From Candidatus Methylomirabilota bacterium (lineage in GTDB: Bacteria; Methylomirabilota; Methylomirabilia; Rokubacteriales; CSP1-6), in the NCBI GenBank assembly GCA_035315345.1, contig DATFYA010000193.1, positions 1 through 64,000 of the forward strand: a DNA stretch of 64,000 nt. The letters are read 5' to 3'. Position numbers and translations under genes: made by a program. Positions 50,522-59,234 of this stretch are shown piece by piece (position 1 is the first letter of the stretch; every line of letters begins with the position of its first letter). The notes under the pieces were generated by a model. It did no database searches and was not told where the DNA came from. It worked only from the letters and a program-made list of their open reading frames with translations.

Positions 50522-51748
50522 ATGAGCATCGACCCACGTCACCGCGCCTCGGCTCGCCCCGGACGCGACCCGCGGAATCCCGGGCCTGACATCTGCGCCG
50601 AAGCGATCCAGCAGATCCTGATACGGCACCGCGAAGATCTCCGCGCGCTGGTCCTGACCGGCAGCCTCGCGCGGGAGGAAGGCACCGTGACCCTGGACCG
50701 CGAGCACTGCCGCGTCCAGGGCGACGCCGAGTTTCTCGCCGTGTTCGCCGATGGCGCGCGGCGCCCCGCGGCCTCCGCGATGCGGGCGACGGCCGCCCAG
50801 ATCCAGGCCGCCCTGCGAGAGCGCCGGATCAGCTGTCCGATCACGCTGAGTGCGGTCGCCGAGGGCTATCTCCGCGCGCTCCGGCCGGCCATCTTCGCGT
50901 ACGAGCTTCGCTCGTGCGGCCGCGTCGTCTGGGGTGATCCGACCGTGCTGCGACTGATTCCGGAGCTCAATGCCCGGGACGTTCCGATGGAGGACGCGTG
51001 GCGCCTGCTCTGCAACCGGATCATCGAGCAGGTCGAGGCCATGCCATCGCCGGCGGATTGGGAGGCGCTTCCGTCGCCCGAGGCGCGCTACCGGCTGGTC
51101 AAGCTGCACCTGGACATGGCGACCTCGCTGTTGGTGTTCACCGGCGACTACGAGCCGACGTATCGAGGCCGTAGCGAGCGCCTCGGAGCGCTGGCCCGGC
51201 AGCCCCAGGCCGCCGCGGAGCACCCCTTTCCGCTCGAGCCGTTCGCCCGCACCGTGGAGACCTGCACCACGTGGAAGCTCGACCGCGGCGGCGCCAATGC
51301 CCCATCCCTCTCGCTGGAGACCGCGCTGGATCACGCGCATCGGCTCTGGCGCTGGGAGCTGCGTCGATTGACCGGCATGCCCGATCACGTGACCGACCAG
51401 GCGCTGCTGGAGACCCTGTCGGCGCGCCAACCGGCCGCCGACCGGCTGCGCGGTTGGCTCTACGTGGCCCGCCGCTGCGGGTGGCACCGGAGCTGGCGGC
51501 TCTGGCCGCGGTGGGCGCGGCTGGCGCGTCGAGGCTCGCCCCGATATCTGGTGTACTCCGCCGCCTGTCAGGCGCTCTTCGCGAGCCCGGCGGCGTCACC
51601 CGCCGCCCAGGCGGCAGTGGCGTCGGTCGCCGCAGCCCAGCTGCCGGTCGTCCGGCCATCCGTCGGGGCCGTCGCGCGCCCGTGGGCCGAGATGGTCGCG
51701 GACGTCGCGTTCAACTACCGCGAGTTCCTCGTGGACACGCGGGCGTAG
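50522..51748 (+). CDS. Nucleotidyltransferase-fold-like protein of unknown function
   Basis: 408 residues. I do not recognise the family. Residues ~38-73 (ALVLTGSLAREEGT ... GDAEFLAVF) look like the G-S ... D-x-E of a nucleotidyltransferase-superfamily fold, with an unusually long spacing. The remaining ~320 residues are helical (ATSLLVFTGDYEPTY; WRWELRRLTGMPDH; WLYVARRCGWHRSWRLWPRW) and Arg/Ala-rich, without membrane segments. In this cassette a sugar-nucleotide or adenylyl transfer is possible but not shown. It starts 16 bp after gmd and ends 8 bp before a GT4. Confidence 0.7.
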   Translation: MSIDPRHRASARPGRDPRNPGPDICAEAIQQILIRHREDLRALVLTGSLAREEGTVTLDREHCRVQGDAEFLAVFADGARRPAASAMRATAAQIQAALRERRISCPITLSAVAEGYLRALRPAIFAYELRSCGRVVWGDPTVLRLIPELNARDVPMEDAWRLLCNRIIEQVEAMPSPADWEALPSPEARYRLVKLHLDMATSLLVFTGDYEPTYRGRSERLGALARQPQAAAEHPFPLEPFARTVETCTTWKLDRGGANAPSLSLETALDHAHRLWRWELRRLTGMPDHVTDQALLETLSARQPAADRLRGWLYVARRCGWHRSWRLWPRWARLARRGSPRYLVYSAACQALFASPAASPAAQAAVASVAAAQLPVVRPSVGAVARPWAEMVADVAFNYREFLVDTRA

Positions 51749-51756
51749 GCGCCTCC

Positions 51757-52959
51757 ATGCGCATCCTCTTCGTTGGCCTCGATCCTCCGTTGCCGGCCAC
51801 CAACGGGCATCGGATCAGGACGGCGGCGGTGCTGAGGGCCCTCGTCGCGGACGGCCACGACGTGACGCTCGTGTCCTTCCACGATCCCCAGGACTCCGTC
51901 GACATGGAGGGCCTGAAGCGCCTCTGCCGGTCCGTCGATCTGATGCCGCCGGCCATCGAGGGTACCGCGGGGATCCGAAGCTATCTCGGCCGCCTTCGCT
52001 CCGCGGCGACGCTGCTGCCCTACACCGTCCATCGCTTCTCGACCCGTGAGATGCGGGCCACCCTCGGCCGTCATCTCTCCCGGCAGGCATTCGACCTCGT
52101 CGTGTGCGACGAGGCCTATGCCATGACAGACCTTCCGCCGACGCGGCCCCCGGTGGTGGTCGACACCATCCAGATCGCGTTTCTCCTCCTCCGCCGCTAT
52201 TCCGCCCGGGCTCGGAATCCGCTGGTCCGGCTCTACGCGGGCCTCGAGTACTGGAAGACCCGTCGCTGGGAGATCGCGGCCGGCAATCAGGCCTCCGCGC
52301 TGGTGGCCTGCTCCGAGGCCGAGCGGCGACTCTACGCCGAGCTGTGCCCGCGCACGCCGGTGTTCCTCGTCCCGAACGTGGTGGACACCGAGCACTTCGT
52401 GCCCACCGACGATCCGGGTGGCGGGACGGTGCTCTATACCGGCGGCATGGATTGGCATCCCAATCGCGATGCGGTGGAGTTCTTCGCGACGTCCATCCTG
52501 CCAACCCTCCGTGAGTTGATCCCGCCGGTGCGCTTCCGGGTCGCCGGACGTGCTCCGGCCCCGGAGTTCCGCCAGCGGCTCGAGAGCGTCGCGGGCGTCG
52601 AGTTCAGCGGCACGGTCCCGGACATGCGCACCGAGATCGCCCGGGCCACGGTGTGCGTCGTCCCGCTCCGGATCGGCACCGGGACCCGGCTGAAAATCCT
52701 CGAGGCGGGGGCGATGGAGAAGGCCATGGTGTCCACCCACCTGGGCGCCGAGGGCCTGGAGTTGACGGACGGAGAGGAGATCGTGCTGGTCGACGACCCC
52801 GCCGCCTTCGCCCGCGAGGTCGCCCGCCTGCTGCGGGACCCCGCTCGCCGCCGGACGATGGGGCAGGCCGCGCGGCATCGCGTCGTGAAACAGTACGGCA
52901 CTCCCGCGCTGCAGAGCGCGCTGCGGGACTGCCTGCACCACGTCACGCGCCGATCATGA
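51757..52959 (+). CDS. GT4 glycosyltransferase, PEP-CTERM/EpsH1 ('stp1'-like)
   Basis: 400 residues. Its motifs are those of the 13523 gene: ILFVGLDPPLPATNGHRIRT, FLVPNVVDTEHFVP, VLYTGGMDWHPNRDAVEFF, and PLRIGTGTRLKILEAGAMEKAMV. It likely adds one sugar in the second cassette. The ATG at 51757 follows the previous gene by 8 bp, and its stop overlaps the O-ligase start (ATGA). Confidence 0.9.
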   Translation: MRILFVGLDPPLPATNGHRIRTAAVLRALVADGHDVTLVSFHDPQDSVDMEGLKRLCRSVDLMPPAIEGTAGIRSYLGRLRSAATLLPYTVHRFSTREMRATLGRHLSRQAFDLVVCDEAYAMTDLPPTRPPVVVDTIQIAFLLLRRYSARARNPLVRLYAGLEYWKTRRWEIAAGNQASALVACSEAERRLYAELCPRTPVFLVPNVVDTEHFVPTDDPGGGTVLYTGGMDWHPNRDAVEFFATSILPTLRELIPPVRFRVAGRAPAPEFRQRLESVAGVEFSGTVPDMRTEIARATVCVVPLRIGTGTRLKILEAGAMEKAMVSTHLGAEGLELTDGEEIVLVDDPAAFAREVARLLRDPARRRTMGQAARHRVVKQYGTPALQSALRDCLHHVTRRS

Positions 52960-54260
52960 TCATCTTCTACCTGCTGGTGTCGGTGATGCCGTTCGTGCGG
53001 CATCCCTTCTGGTCCCTCTTCATAGGCAGTCTCACGATCGTGAAGATCGCGGGGCTGATCTGCGTCGGCTACGCGTTGCTCTACTCGAACGTCCGACGGA
53101 CCCGACCGGACTACTTCCGCACTTGGCAAGCCCGCTTGTCGGTTCTTCTGTGCGTCATGGGCATGGCTTCGTACGTCATCATCGGGTCGCGCGTTCCCTT
53201 CGAGGTCAGCCCGTTCCTGAGCTACGTATCGTTCCTCATGTTCTTCTACGTGACCCTGAACGTCGTCGACTCCGCCAGCCGGCTGCGCTGGGTCATGCTG
53301 GTGGCCGCGGGCTCGATGGCGTACGCCTCGATACACGTCCTCCGGGAGTGGCAGAATTCCGGCTTCGACTACGGCTATCGGCCCGGCTGGGTGACCGGCG
53401 ATCCCAACTATTTCTCGTTGTCCGCGCTGCTGGGCCTGCCCTTCGCGTTCTATCTCATGCGGACGCGCCAGCCCACGTGGGAGCGGAATGTCTGCATCGG
53501 GTGCCTCGGACTGACGCTGGTCGGGTTTGCCCTCGCCGCGTCGCGTGGCGGTCTCCTCGGCCTCGCCGCCTCGGTCATGGTGGTGGCGTGGAGATCCAAG
53601 CATCGGATCAAGGTCATGGCCGCCGCGGTGGCTCTGCTCATCCCGCTGATGGTCTTTTCACCGTCGTCTCCAATCGGCCGCCTGTTGAATCCCACGTACA
53701 GCGATCGGGACTCCTCAGATTCGCGGCTGCTCCTGTGGACCGCCGGGCTCAAGATGATGCGCCAACACCCGTTCACCGGTGTGGGCGTCGGCAACTACAA
53801 GCAAGCGCTGGACACCGTTCTCGCGCCCGGGACGAGCACCCGCTTCTCGGTGGCCCACAACACCTACATTCAGGTCGGGGCCGAGCTGGGGATCGTGGGG
53901 CTGGCCGTCTTCGTGGGGATCATCCTGATGACGCTGCGGAGCACCCAACGAATCCGGCGGGCCGCTCGCCGGGCTCGCGTGCCGCTGATCGGCCAGGCCG
54001 CGGAGGCGATCCAGGTCGGGCTCGTCGGCTTCTCCGTGTCCATCACGTTCGTGTCGGCGGAGTATCACAAGTTCTTCTGGCTGGTGGTCTTCCTGACCTG
54101 CTGCCTGCCCGCCCTGCTGCGGCCGAAGCACGCGGGGGGCCCCTGGTGGGCCCGTCGCACTCCTCGCGGCGCCTCCGCCCCCCCGGTGGCGGCTCCCCCC
54201 GGTGGTCCGGCCGGGGACTCCGAGCGAGCGCCCGGTCCGGTCGGATCTCCGTCTCCATGA
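52956..54260 (+). CDS. O-antigen ligase/polymerase-like membrane protein (Wzy/WaaL), second
   Basis: 434 residues with about ten hydrophobic segments. The Wzy_C region contains SDSRLLLWTAGLKMMRQHP, GVGVGNYKQAL and VAHNTYIQVGAELGIVG, the recognised periplasmic-loop and TM features of O-antigen ligases and polymerases. The last ~45 residues are Pro/Gly/Ala-rich. It is not a close copy of the ligase at 24434; that one carries the exosortase-linked features. Each cassette therefore has its own polymerase or ligase candidate. Confidence 0.88.
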   Translation: MIIFYLLVSVMPFVRHPFWSLFIGSLTIVKIAGLICVGYALLYSNVRRTRPDYFRTWQARLSVLLCVMGMASYVIIGSRVPFEVSPFLSYVSFLMFFYVTLNVVDSASRLRWVMLVAAGSMAYASIHVLREWQNSGFDYGYRPGWVTGDPNYFSLSALLGLPFAFYLMRTRQPTWERNVCIGCLGLTLVGFALAASRGGLLGLAASVMVVAWRSKHRIKVMAAAVALLIPLMVFSPSSPIGRLLNPTYSDRDSSDSRLLLWTAGLKMMRQHPFTGVGVGNYKQALDTVLAPGTSTRFSVAHNTYIQVGAELGIVGLAVFVGIILMTLRSTQRIRRAARRARVPLIGQAAEAIQVGLVGFSVSITFVSAEYHKFFWLVVFLTCCLPALLRPKHAGGPWWARRTPRGASAPPVAAPPGGPAGDSERAPGPVGSPSP

Positions 54261-55477
54261 ACATCGGGCTGCTGTCGGAAGCCCTGCCCTACCTGCCGTC
54301 GGTGGGGGGATTTCGCCTCTACGGCGCGAATCTGCTCCGCCGCCTCGGGGCGCGGCATCAGATCGATCTGGTCACGTTGCTTCCCGGAAGCGACGGCGCG
54401 CACCTCGACTGGGCGCGACCCTACTGCCGATCCGTGCACACGATCCCGCTCGGCCCGCGCCCGGTGCTATCGCGGATGGCCAACCTGGCCTCGACATACG
54501 GCCGCGGCCGGGCCCTGTACCCGCGACGAGCGGTGGCCTCGGCGCTGGAGAATGGTCTTCGGAAGGGCGCCTGGGACGTCCTGCACGTCGAAGGGACCTA
54601 CGTCGCGGCGCTCATGGACGACGGCTTCCCCATCCCCAAGATCCTGTCGGCCCATGATTCCCGTAGCCTCCGCGCCGTGGAAATGCGGCGCTGCGCGACG
54701 ACGTTGTGGGAGAAGTCCTACTATCGGCTGCGCGGGCTCGTGGATCCGAGGTTCGAGCGCCTCGTCTATCCGCGGTTCGATCGCTGCGTGTTCGTCGCCC
54801 CGCGCGATGTCGAGGCCGCCCGCGCAGCCGTCCCCGGGGTGCGCACCGCCCTCATTCCCAACGGAGTGGACGCGGAGCACTTCCATCCGATGGACGTGCC
54901 CAGGGAGCCGGCCACGCTGGTCTTCCACGGGCATCTCGGCTATCTGCCCAACGTCGACGCGGTCGTCGCCTTCGCGGAGACGATCTTCCCGCTGATCCAA
55001 CGCCGCGTGCCCGAGGCGGTCTTTCACGTGATCGGCGCCGAGCCTCATCCGAGCGTGATGGCCCTCCGGAGCCGACCGGGCATTCGGCTATCTGCCAACC
55101 TGGCGGACCTCCGGGCGGCGGTCTGCTCCGCGTCGGTCTATGTGTGCCTTCTCCGTCACGGCACCGGCATCAAGAACAAGCTCCTCGAGGCCATGGCCAT
55201 GGGTCTCCCCGTGGTGACGCATCCCAGCGCGTTCGAGGGGATCGACGGGACCGACGGCACCCACATGCTCGCAGCCGTCGAGCCCGCCCCCTTCGCCGAG
55301 CACGTGGTGCGCCTGATCCAGGATCGTGACCTGTCCGCCCGGCTGGCCGCGGCCGGCCGTCGGTTGGTCGAAGAGCGCTACGCATGGGCCTCCCGGGCGC
55401 GCGAATTCGAGCAGCTGTACGAGGACGTGATCCGGGAGCGGAACCGGAGGCCGATGGACTCAGCCGCCCGCCCGTGA
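54257..55477 (+). CDS. GT4 glycosyltransferase
   Basis: 406 residues. It opens IGLLSEALPYLPSVGGFRLY. ALIPNGVDAEHFHP, LVFHGHLGYLPNVDAVVAFA, and LLRHGTGIKNKLLEAMAMGLPVV place it in the same GT4 group as 13523 and 51757. The end (RRLVEERYAWASRAREFEQL) is similar to the tail that survives in the pseudogene at 62548-62770. ATGA overlap before it and GTGA overlap after it. Confidence 0.9.
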   Translation: MNIGLLSEALPYLPSVGGFRLYGANLLRRLGARHQIDLVTLLPGSDGAHLDWARPYCRSVHTIPLGPRPVLSRMANLASTYGRGRALYPRRAVASALENGLRKGAWDVLHVEGTYVAALMDDGFPIPKILSAHDSRSLRAVEMRRCATTLWEKSYYRLRGLVDPRFERLVYPRFDRCVFVAPRDVEAARAAVPGVRTALIPNGVDAEHFHPMDVPREPATLVFHGHLGYLPNVDAVVAFAETIFPLIQRRVPEAVFHVIGAEPHPSVMALRSRPGIRLSANLADLRAAVCSASVYVCLLRHGTGIKNKLLEAMAMGLPVVTHPSAFEGIDGTDGTHMLAAVEPAPFAEHVVRLIQDRDLSARLAAAGRRLVEERYAWASRAREFEQLYEDVIRERNRRPMDSAARP

Positions 55478-56112
55478 CGGTTGGCCCTCCGCGGTCGAAG
55501 GTCTTTCTCGTAGGAATCGCCGGGGGCTCGGGCTCGGGCAAGACGACGCTCTGCCGGGCGCTCACCGAGCGCTCACCAGACGTCTCCGTGCTCGATCTGG
55601 ACGCGTACTACCTCGACCGGAGCCATCTTGCCCCGGGCGACCGCGCGCATCTCAATTTCGACGAGCCCGCGGCCTTCGACACCGGACTACTGGCCGAACA
55701 CCTCAGCTGCCTGGCGCGAGGCGAAGCGATCGCCAAGCCGGTCTATTCCTTCGTGAGCCATACCCGGGTCGGCACCGAGCCCTTCGTGCCTCGGCGCTTC
55801 GTCCTGGTCGAGGGGCTCTTCTCGCTCTGGTGGGAAGACGTTCGTCGCCTTTGGGACCTCACGGTCTACGTGGACGCGGCGGTCGACCTTCGCCTCGATC
55901 GCCGCGTCCGTCGGGATGTGGCCAGTCGGGGTCGCACCGTCGAGTCCGTGATGGCTCAGTACGCCGAGACGGTGCGCCCGATGCACGAGCGCTACGTGGA
56001 GCCCACGCGACGCCACGCTCGCGTCGTGCTGTCCAACGAGGGCGCCATCGAGGCGGCCCTGACCCCCTTCACCGAGGCGCTTCGCCGCCTCGGCATCCGT
56101 TCCGACGGCTAG
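55474..56112 (+). CDS. udk: Uridine kinase-like protein
   Basis: 212 residues from the GTGA-coupled GTG. The P-loop is IAGGSGSGKTTL (~13-24). DLDAYYLDRSHL (~40-51), NFDEPAAFD (~59-67) and LVEGLFSLWWE (~109-119) match uridine kinase/phosphoribulokinase-family enzymes. Uridine kinase makes UMP, which could feed UDP-sugar synthesis; a copy inside an EPS cassette is unusual. The lid motif differs from E. coli Udk, so another small-molecule kinase activity is possible. It converges with the minus-strand GT4, with stops overlapping by 4 bp. Confidence 0.82.
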   Translation: MTVGPPRSKVFLVGIAGGSGSGKTTLCRALTERSPDVSVLDLDAYYLDRSHLAPGDRAHLNFDEPAAFDTGLLAEHLSCLARGEAIAKPVYSFVSHTRVGTEPFVPRRFVLVEGLFSLWWEDVRRLWDLTVYVDAAVDLRLDRRVRRDVASRGRTVESVMAQYAETVRPMHERYVEPTRRHARVVLSNEGAIEAALTPFTEALRRLGIRSDG

Positions 56113-57335
56113 GGTGAGACGGGGCTTCGACCCGCGACCACCTGCTGGACTTGATGCTCGATTACCCGCCAGTCGTACCGCTCCTGCACCAGTTTGAGGC
56201 CCTCCCGTGACAGCGCACTTCGCCGCGCTCCGTCGCGGGCCAGTGCGATGCAGGCATCGGCGAACTGTTCCGGTGTGTCGGCGAGTAGCAGATGTCGGTC
56301 GTGCTCGACTTCGAGACCTTCCGCCCCGATCCGGGTGGAGACCACCGGCACGCCATGAGCGAGCGCTTCCAGAATCTTGATCCGCGTACCGCCCCCGAAC
56401 CGGATCGGGACCACGGTCATCGTCGCGTCCTGCAGGAACGGCTCTACCGCGGGCACTGTCCCGGTCACGACCACGGACTGGCCGTCGTGGAGCGCGAGGA
56501 CCTCGGGAGTCGGGCGTGAGCCGACGATCAAGGTACGGGCCCGCGGCATGACGCGGCGGATTCGAGGCAAGATCTGACGCACGAAGAAGTGCACCGCGTC
56601 CACGTTGGCCTCGGTGCTCATGGCCCCGACGAACACGAAGGAAGGATCCGCGACGTCCGACGGCCGCCAGGCTGGCTCGGTCGGCATCTCGATCCCGTTG
56701 GGGACCACCCAGATCCGGCTTTCGCCGCCGAGGATCTGCTTGTCGAGCGCCGAGCAAACCACGTACTCGTGTGGACCGTGTCGGACGAGCCCGCGCTCCA
56801 TCCGACGCAGCTTGAAGAACTCGACGAGGTCGAGGGCGGTGCGCAGTCCCGGGCCGGTGCGCCGAAGCCGGTGTCCCAGCTTCCGGTACTGGACGTCGTC
56901 CAAGTCCAGGATGACGCGGCATCCCACATTTCCGGGCAGCAGGCCGATCGAGATGAGACGCTCGACCCAGATCAGGTCGAATCCCTGCTGGCAGGCGTCG
57001 GCAATTACTTGAGCTCCTTGCGGCGAGCGGTACCATCGAATGAGGGCTGGCTCCCGGAGATGTCCGTGATATCGGGCGAGCCGGGAGAGGCGATCGAACA
57101 GGCCGTCGGATCGTGCCGGGCCCGACGCATCGAACGACTCGTTCGGATACAGCAGAGCCTGCTGGAATAGTGGCTGTACCGCGTCAAGCTCGGACGGCCA
57201 TCGGCCGCCGTCGGTCGGACACGCGAAGGTGATGTGTCCGAGTCGAGACAGGGCGCGAAGCACGTGGTAGATGCGCTGGTTCGCGCCCGTGTTCAGCGGA
57301 TAGGGCACGGTGGTCGAAACGAATAGGATCCTCAC
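56109..57335 (-). CDS. GT4 glycosyltransferase ('stp1'-like), minus strand
   Basis: 408 residues from a GTG at 57335. ILFVSTTVPYPLNTGANQRI, VVPNGIEMPTEP, FVGAMSTEANVDAVHFFV, and PIRFGGGTRIKILEALAHGVPVV give the same family as 13523 and 51757. Its orientation breaks the long plus-strand run. No Shine-Dalgarno precedes the GTG. The stop overlaps udk's by 4 bp; the 89-bp gap upstream separates it from the divergent lipoprotein gene. Confidence 0.88.
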   Translation of the reverse strand: MRILFVSTTVPYPLNTGANQRIYHVLRALSRLGHITFACPTDGGRWPSELDAVQPLFQQALLYPNESFDASGPARSDGLFDRLSRLARYHGHLREPALIRWYRSPQGAQVIADACQQGFDLIWVERLISIGLLPGNVGCRVILDLDDVQYRKLGHRLRRTGPGLRTALDLVEFFKLRRMERGLVRHGPHEYVVCSALDKQILGGESRIWVVPNGIEMPTEPAWRPSDVADPSFVFVGAMSTEANVDAVHFFVRQILPRIRRVMPRARTLIVGSRPTPEVLALHDGQSVVVTGTVPAVEPFLQDATMTVVPIRFGGGTRIKILEALAHGVPVVSTRIGAEGLEVEHDRHLLLADTPEQFADACIALARDGARRSALSREGLKLVQERYDWRVIEHQVQQVVAGRSPVSP

Positions 57336-57424
57336 TGAAGGGCATCTTACACTGGGTCAGCGTTGCGACGCAGCGCGCCCTTCCGCGGACGCGCGCGGGA
57401 GGGCCTGATCTCGGGAGGGATACG

Positions 57425-59227
57425 ATGGCGCACTGTGGCTTTCGTGGTGTCCTGATCCCTGCGGCTATCGGGATCGGGCTGGTCGTTGGTTGTGCCGGTG
57501 CTGGCTCCGCTAGCTCACAGGCGCCGGCCCCGCCGCCGTCCTCGTCGAGCTCCAAGGCCCCGGCTCCCCCGCCGTCGTCGTCGAGTCCCAAGCCGCCGGC
57601 TCCCCCGTCATCGTCGTCGGGTTCCAAGGCGCCGGCCCCGGCTTCGCCCAGCACTGGGCTCGATCGCTACGGAGGCTACGCCGACCTGGCGGTCAAGGGG
57701 GCTGCCTCCGGCTTCTTCAGGATCGACAAGGTAGGTGCTCGCTGGGTGCTGGTCACGCCGGACAACCACGTGTTCTGGGCCCTCTCCGTCTACGGGGTGA
57801 ACACGGGCGATGGCGGCCCGGCCTACGTGGAGGCGGTGAAGAAGAAGTACGACAGCCCCGGCTGGATGCCGTGGGGGCTGTTCGTGCGACAGGCCAGTCT
57901 CCGGTTGAAGTCCTGGGGGTTCAACACGCTGGGTGAGTACACGACCAACTATGCGCTGCCGATACCGAGCTACGGCGGTCGAGATGTCAACCCGGTGCCG
58001 ATGCCCTTCATCAGCATCATCAATCCATCGTACTGGGCCAAGCGCTACGCGGCCGTGAAGAACATCCAGCTCGGCGTGGATCCGGCGGTGACTCCCGGCC
58101 TCTGGCGAGTGGAGGGATTCCCGGACGTCTTCGACCCCGCCTACCAGGCCGCGCTGCCCGGCTTCGCGGCCCGGAAGAATATCTTCAACGTCGTGCCGCT
58201 GGCCTCCACGCCCTGGCATATCGGCACCACCACGGACGACGGGGACGACCTGTTCGGGTTCGGGCCGGTGACCACGCACAACAATCTCGGATGGATCGCG
58301 GCGGCTACCGCGCCGAGCCAGGCCCGCAACGACAAGCGCGGGAAGAGCAATCCCCAGCCAACCGTCTACAAGGACACGAAGGTGTACACGAAGTACGCGT
58401 TGCGCGATTTCCTGCGCACGAGGTACAGCAGCGTCGAGAAGCTGAACGCCGCGTGGGGCTCGAAGTACACGACATGGGATTCCGACGGCGGCTGGCCGAA
58501 CGGCAAGGGTTTCCTAGACGAGAGCGGCCGGAGCCCCTGGCTGGGCAAGGATTTCCGCCAGCTCAAGGATAGTGCTCCGAAGGTCCGGACGGATCTGAAC
58601 GACTTCGTCGGGGTTCTCGCCGACCACTACTTCAAGATCGTCTCCACCGCCCTCCGGGACGCTCTGCCGCACCACCTGGTAGTCGCGCCGGTGAATGCGT
58701 TGGGACACCCCAAGATCCTGGAGGCGGCCGGCCGCTACGCGGATCTCGTGCAGGTCGGCGGATCGTTGAACCTCGAGGACTTCCGTCGAGTCTACTCGCT
58801 CGTGCGGAAGCCCATGCTGATCTGGACGACGTACATGTCGCAGGTGGATTCGCCGCTCGGCAACAACAAGAAAGGCTGGGCCGGCCTCGACTTCCCCACC
58901 CAGGAGGAGCGCGGCGCGGCGTACGAGAAGTTCATCCAGAACATTCTCGACTTCCAGGCGGACGATGGGACGTACCCGATCATCGGCATCGACTGGTGGG
59001 CGTGGACGGACAAGACCGTGGGGGGTGAGGGCAACAACTTCGGTCTCGTGACCAACCGCGACAATGCCTACGACGGCAAGGAAGCGGTGATCGCGGCGGG
59101 CCAGGACCCCTGGGGCCATCCGACCGGCGGGGAGAAGGGCAACTACGGCGACTTCCTGAGCCGCGTCACGCGGACGAATGCCTCGATTGGACACACGTTG
59201 CGCAAGGAGCTATCAGCGGACAGGTGA
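57425..59227 (+). CDS. Glycoside-hydrolase-like lipoprotein with Pro/Ser repeat linker
   Basis: 600 residues. The signal peptide ends in a lipobox VVGC (Cys23), so it is a predicted lipoprotein. Residues ~33-68 are three 12-residue P/S-rich repeats, followed by more linker. The catalytic-like part (~85-600) resembles agarase/GH42-type (beta/alpha)8 hydrolases: GFFRIDKVGARWVLVTPDNHVFWALSVYGVN, and LRDFLRTRYSSVEKLNAAWGSKY, which is a GH42-like insert. Catalytic Glu residues cannot be assigned with certainty by eye. It may trim or remodel the EPS at the cell surface. Confidence 0.82.
   Translation: MAHCGFRGVLIPAAIGIGLVVGCAGAGSASSQAPAPPPSSSSSKAPAPPPSSSSPKPPAPPSSSSGSKAPAPASPSTGLDRYGGYADLAVKGAASGFFRIDKVGARWVLVTPDNHVFWALSVYGVNTGDGGPAYVEAVKKKYDSPGWMPWGLFVRQASLRLKSWGFNTLGEYTTNYALPIPSYGGRDVNPVPMPFISIINPSYWAKRYAAVKNIQLGVDPAVTPGLWRVEGFPDVFDPAYQAALPGFAARKNIFNVVPLASTPWHIGTTTDDGDDLFGFGPVTTHNNLGWIAAATAPSQARNDKRGKSNPQPTVYKDTKVYTKYALRDFLRTRYSSVEKLNAAWGSKYTTWDSDGGWPNGKGFLDESGRSPWLGKDFRQLKDSAPKVRTDLNDFVGVLADHYFKIVSTALRDALPHHLVVAPVNALGHPKILEAAGRYADLVQVGGSLNLEDFRRVYSLVRKPMLIWTTYMSQVDSPLGNNKKGWAGLDFPTQEERGAAYEKFIQNILDFQADDGTYPIIGIDWWAWTDKTVGGEGNNFGLVTNRDNAYDGKEAVIAAGQDPWGHPTGGEKGNYGDFLSRVTRTNASIGHTLRKELSADR
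57521..57628 (+). repeat. Three tandem 36-bp coding repeats (Pro/Ser linker)
   Basis: Three in-frame 36-bp units encode APAPPPSSSSSK, APAPPPSSSSPK and PPAPPSSSSGSK, directly after the lipobox region of the glycosidase-like lipoprotein. A partial fourth unit (APAPA) follows. Such linkers tether a surface enzyme away from the membrane and can change copy number. Confidence 0.85.
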
Positions 59228-59234
59228 GCGGTTG

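Noticed and set aside
57336-57424. TAAGAT at 57344-57349 (minus strand) as a -10 element for a leaderless GT4 transcript
   Set aside because: Only 4 of 6 bases match, and no -35 element is visible; the evidence is too weak to list as a promoter.
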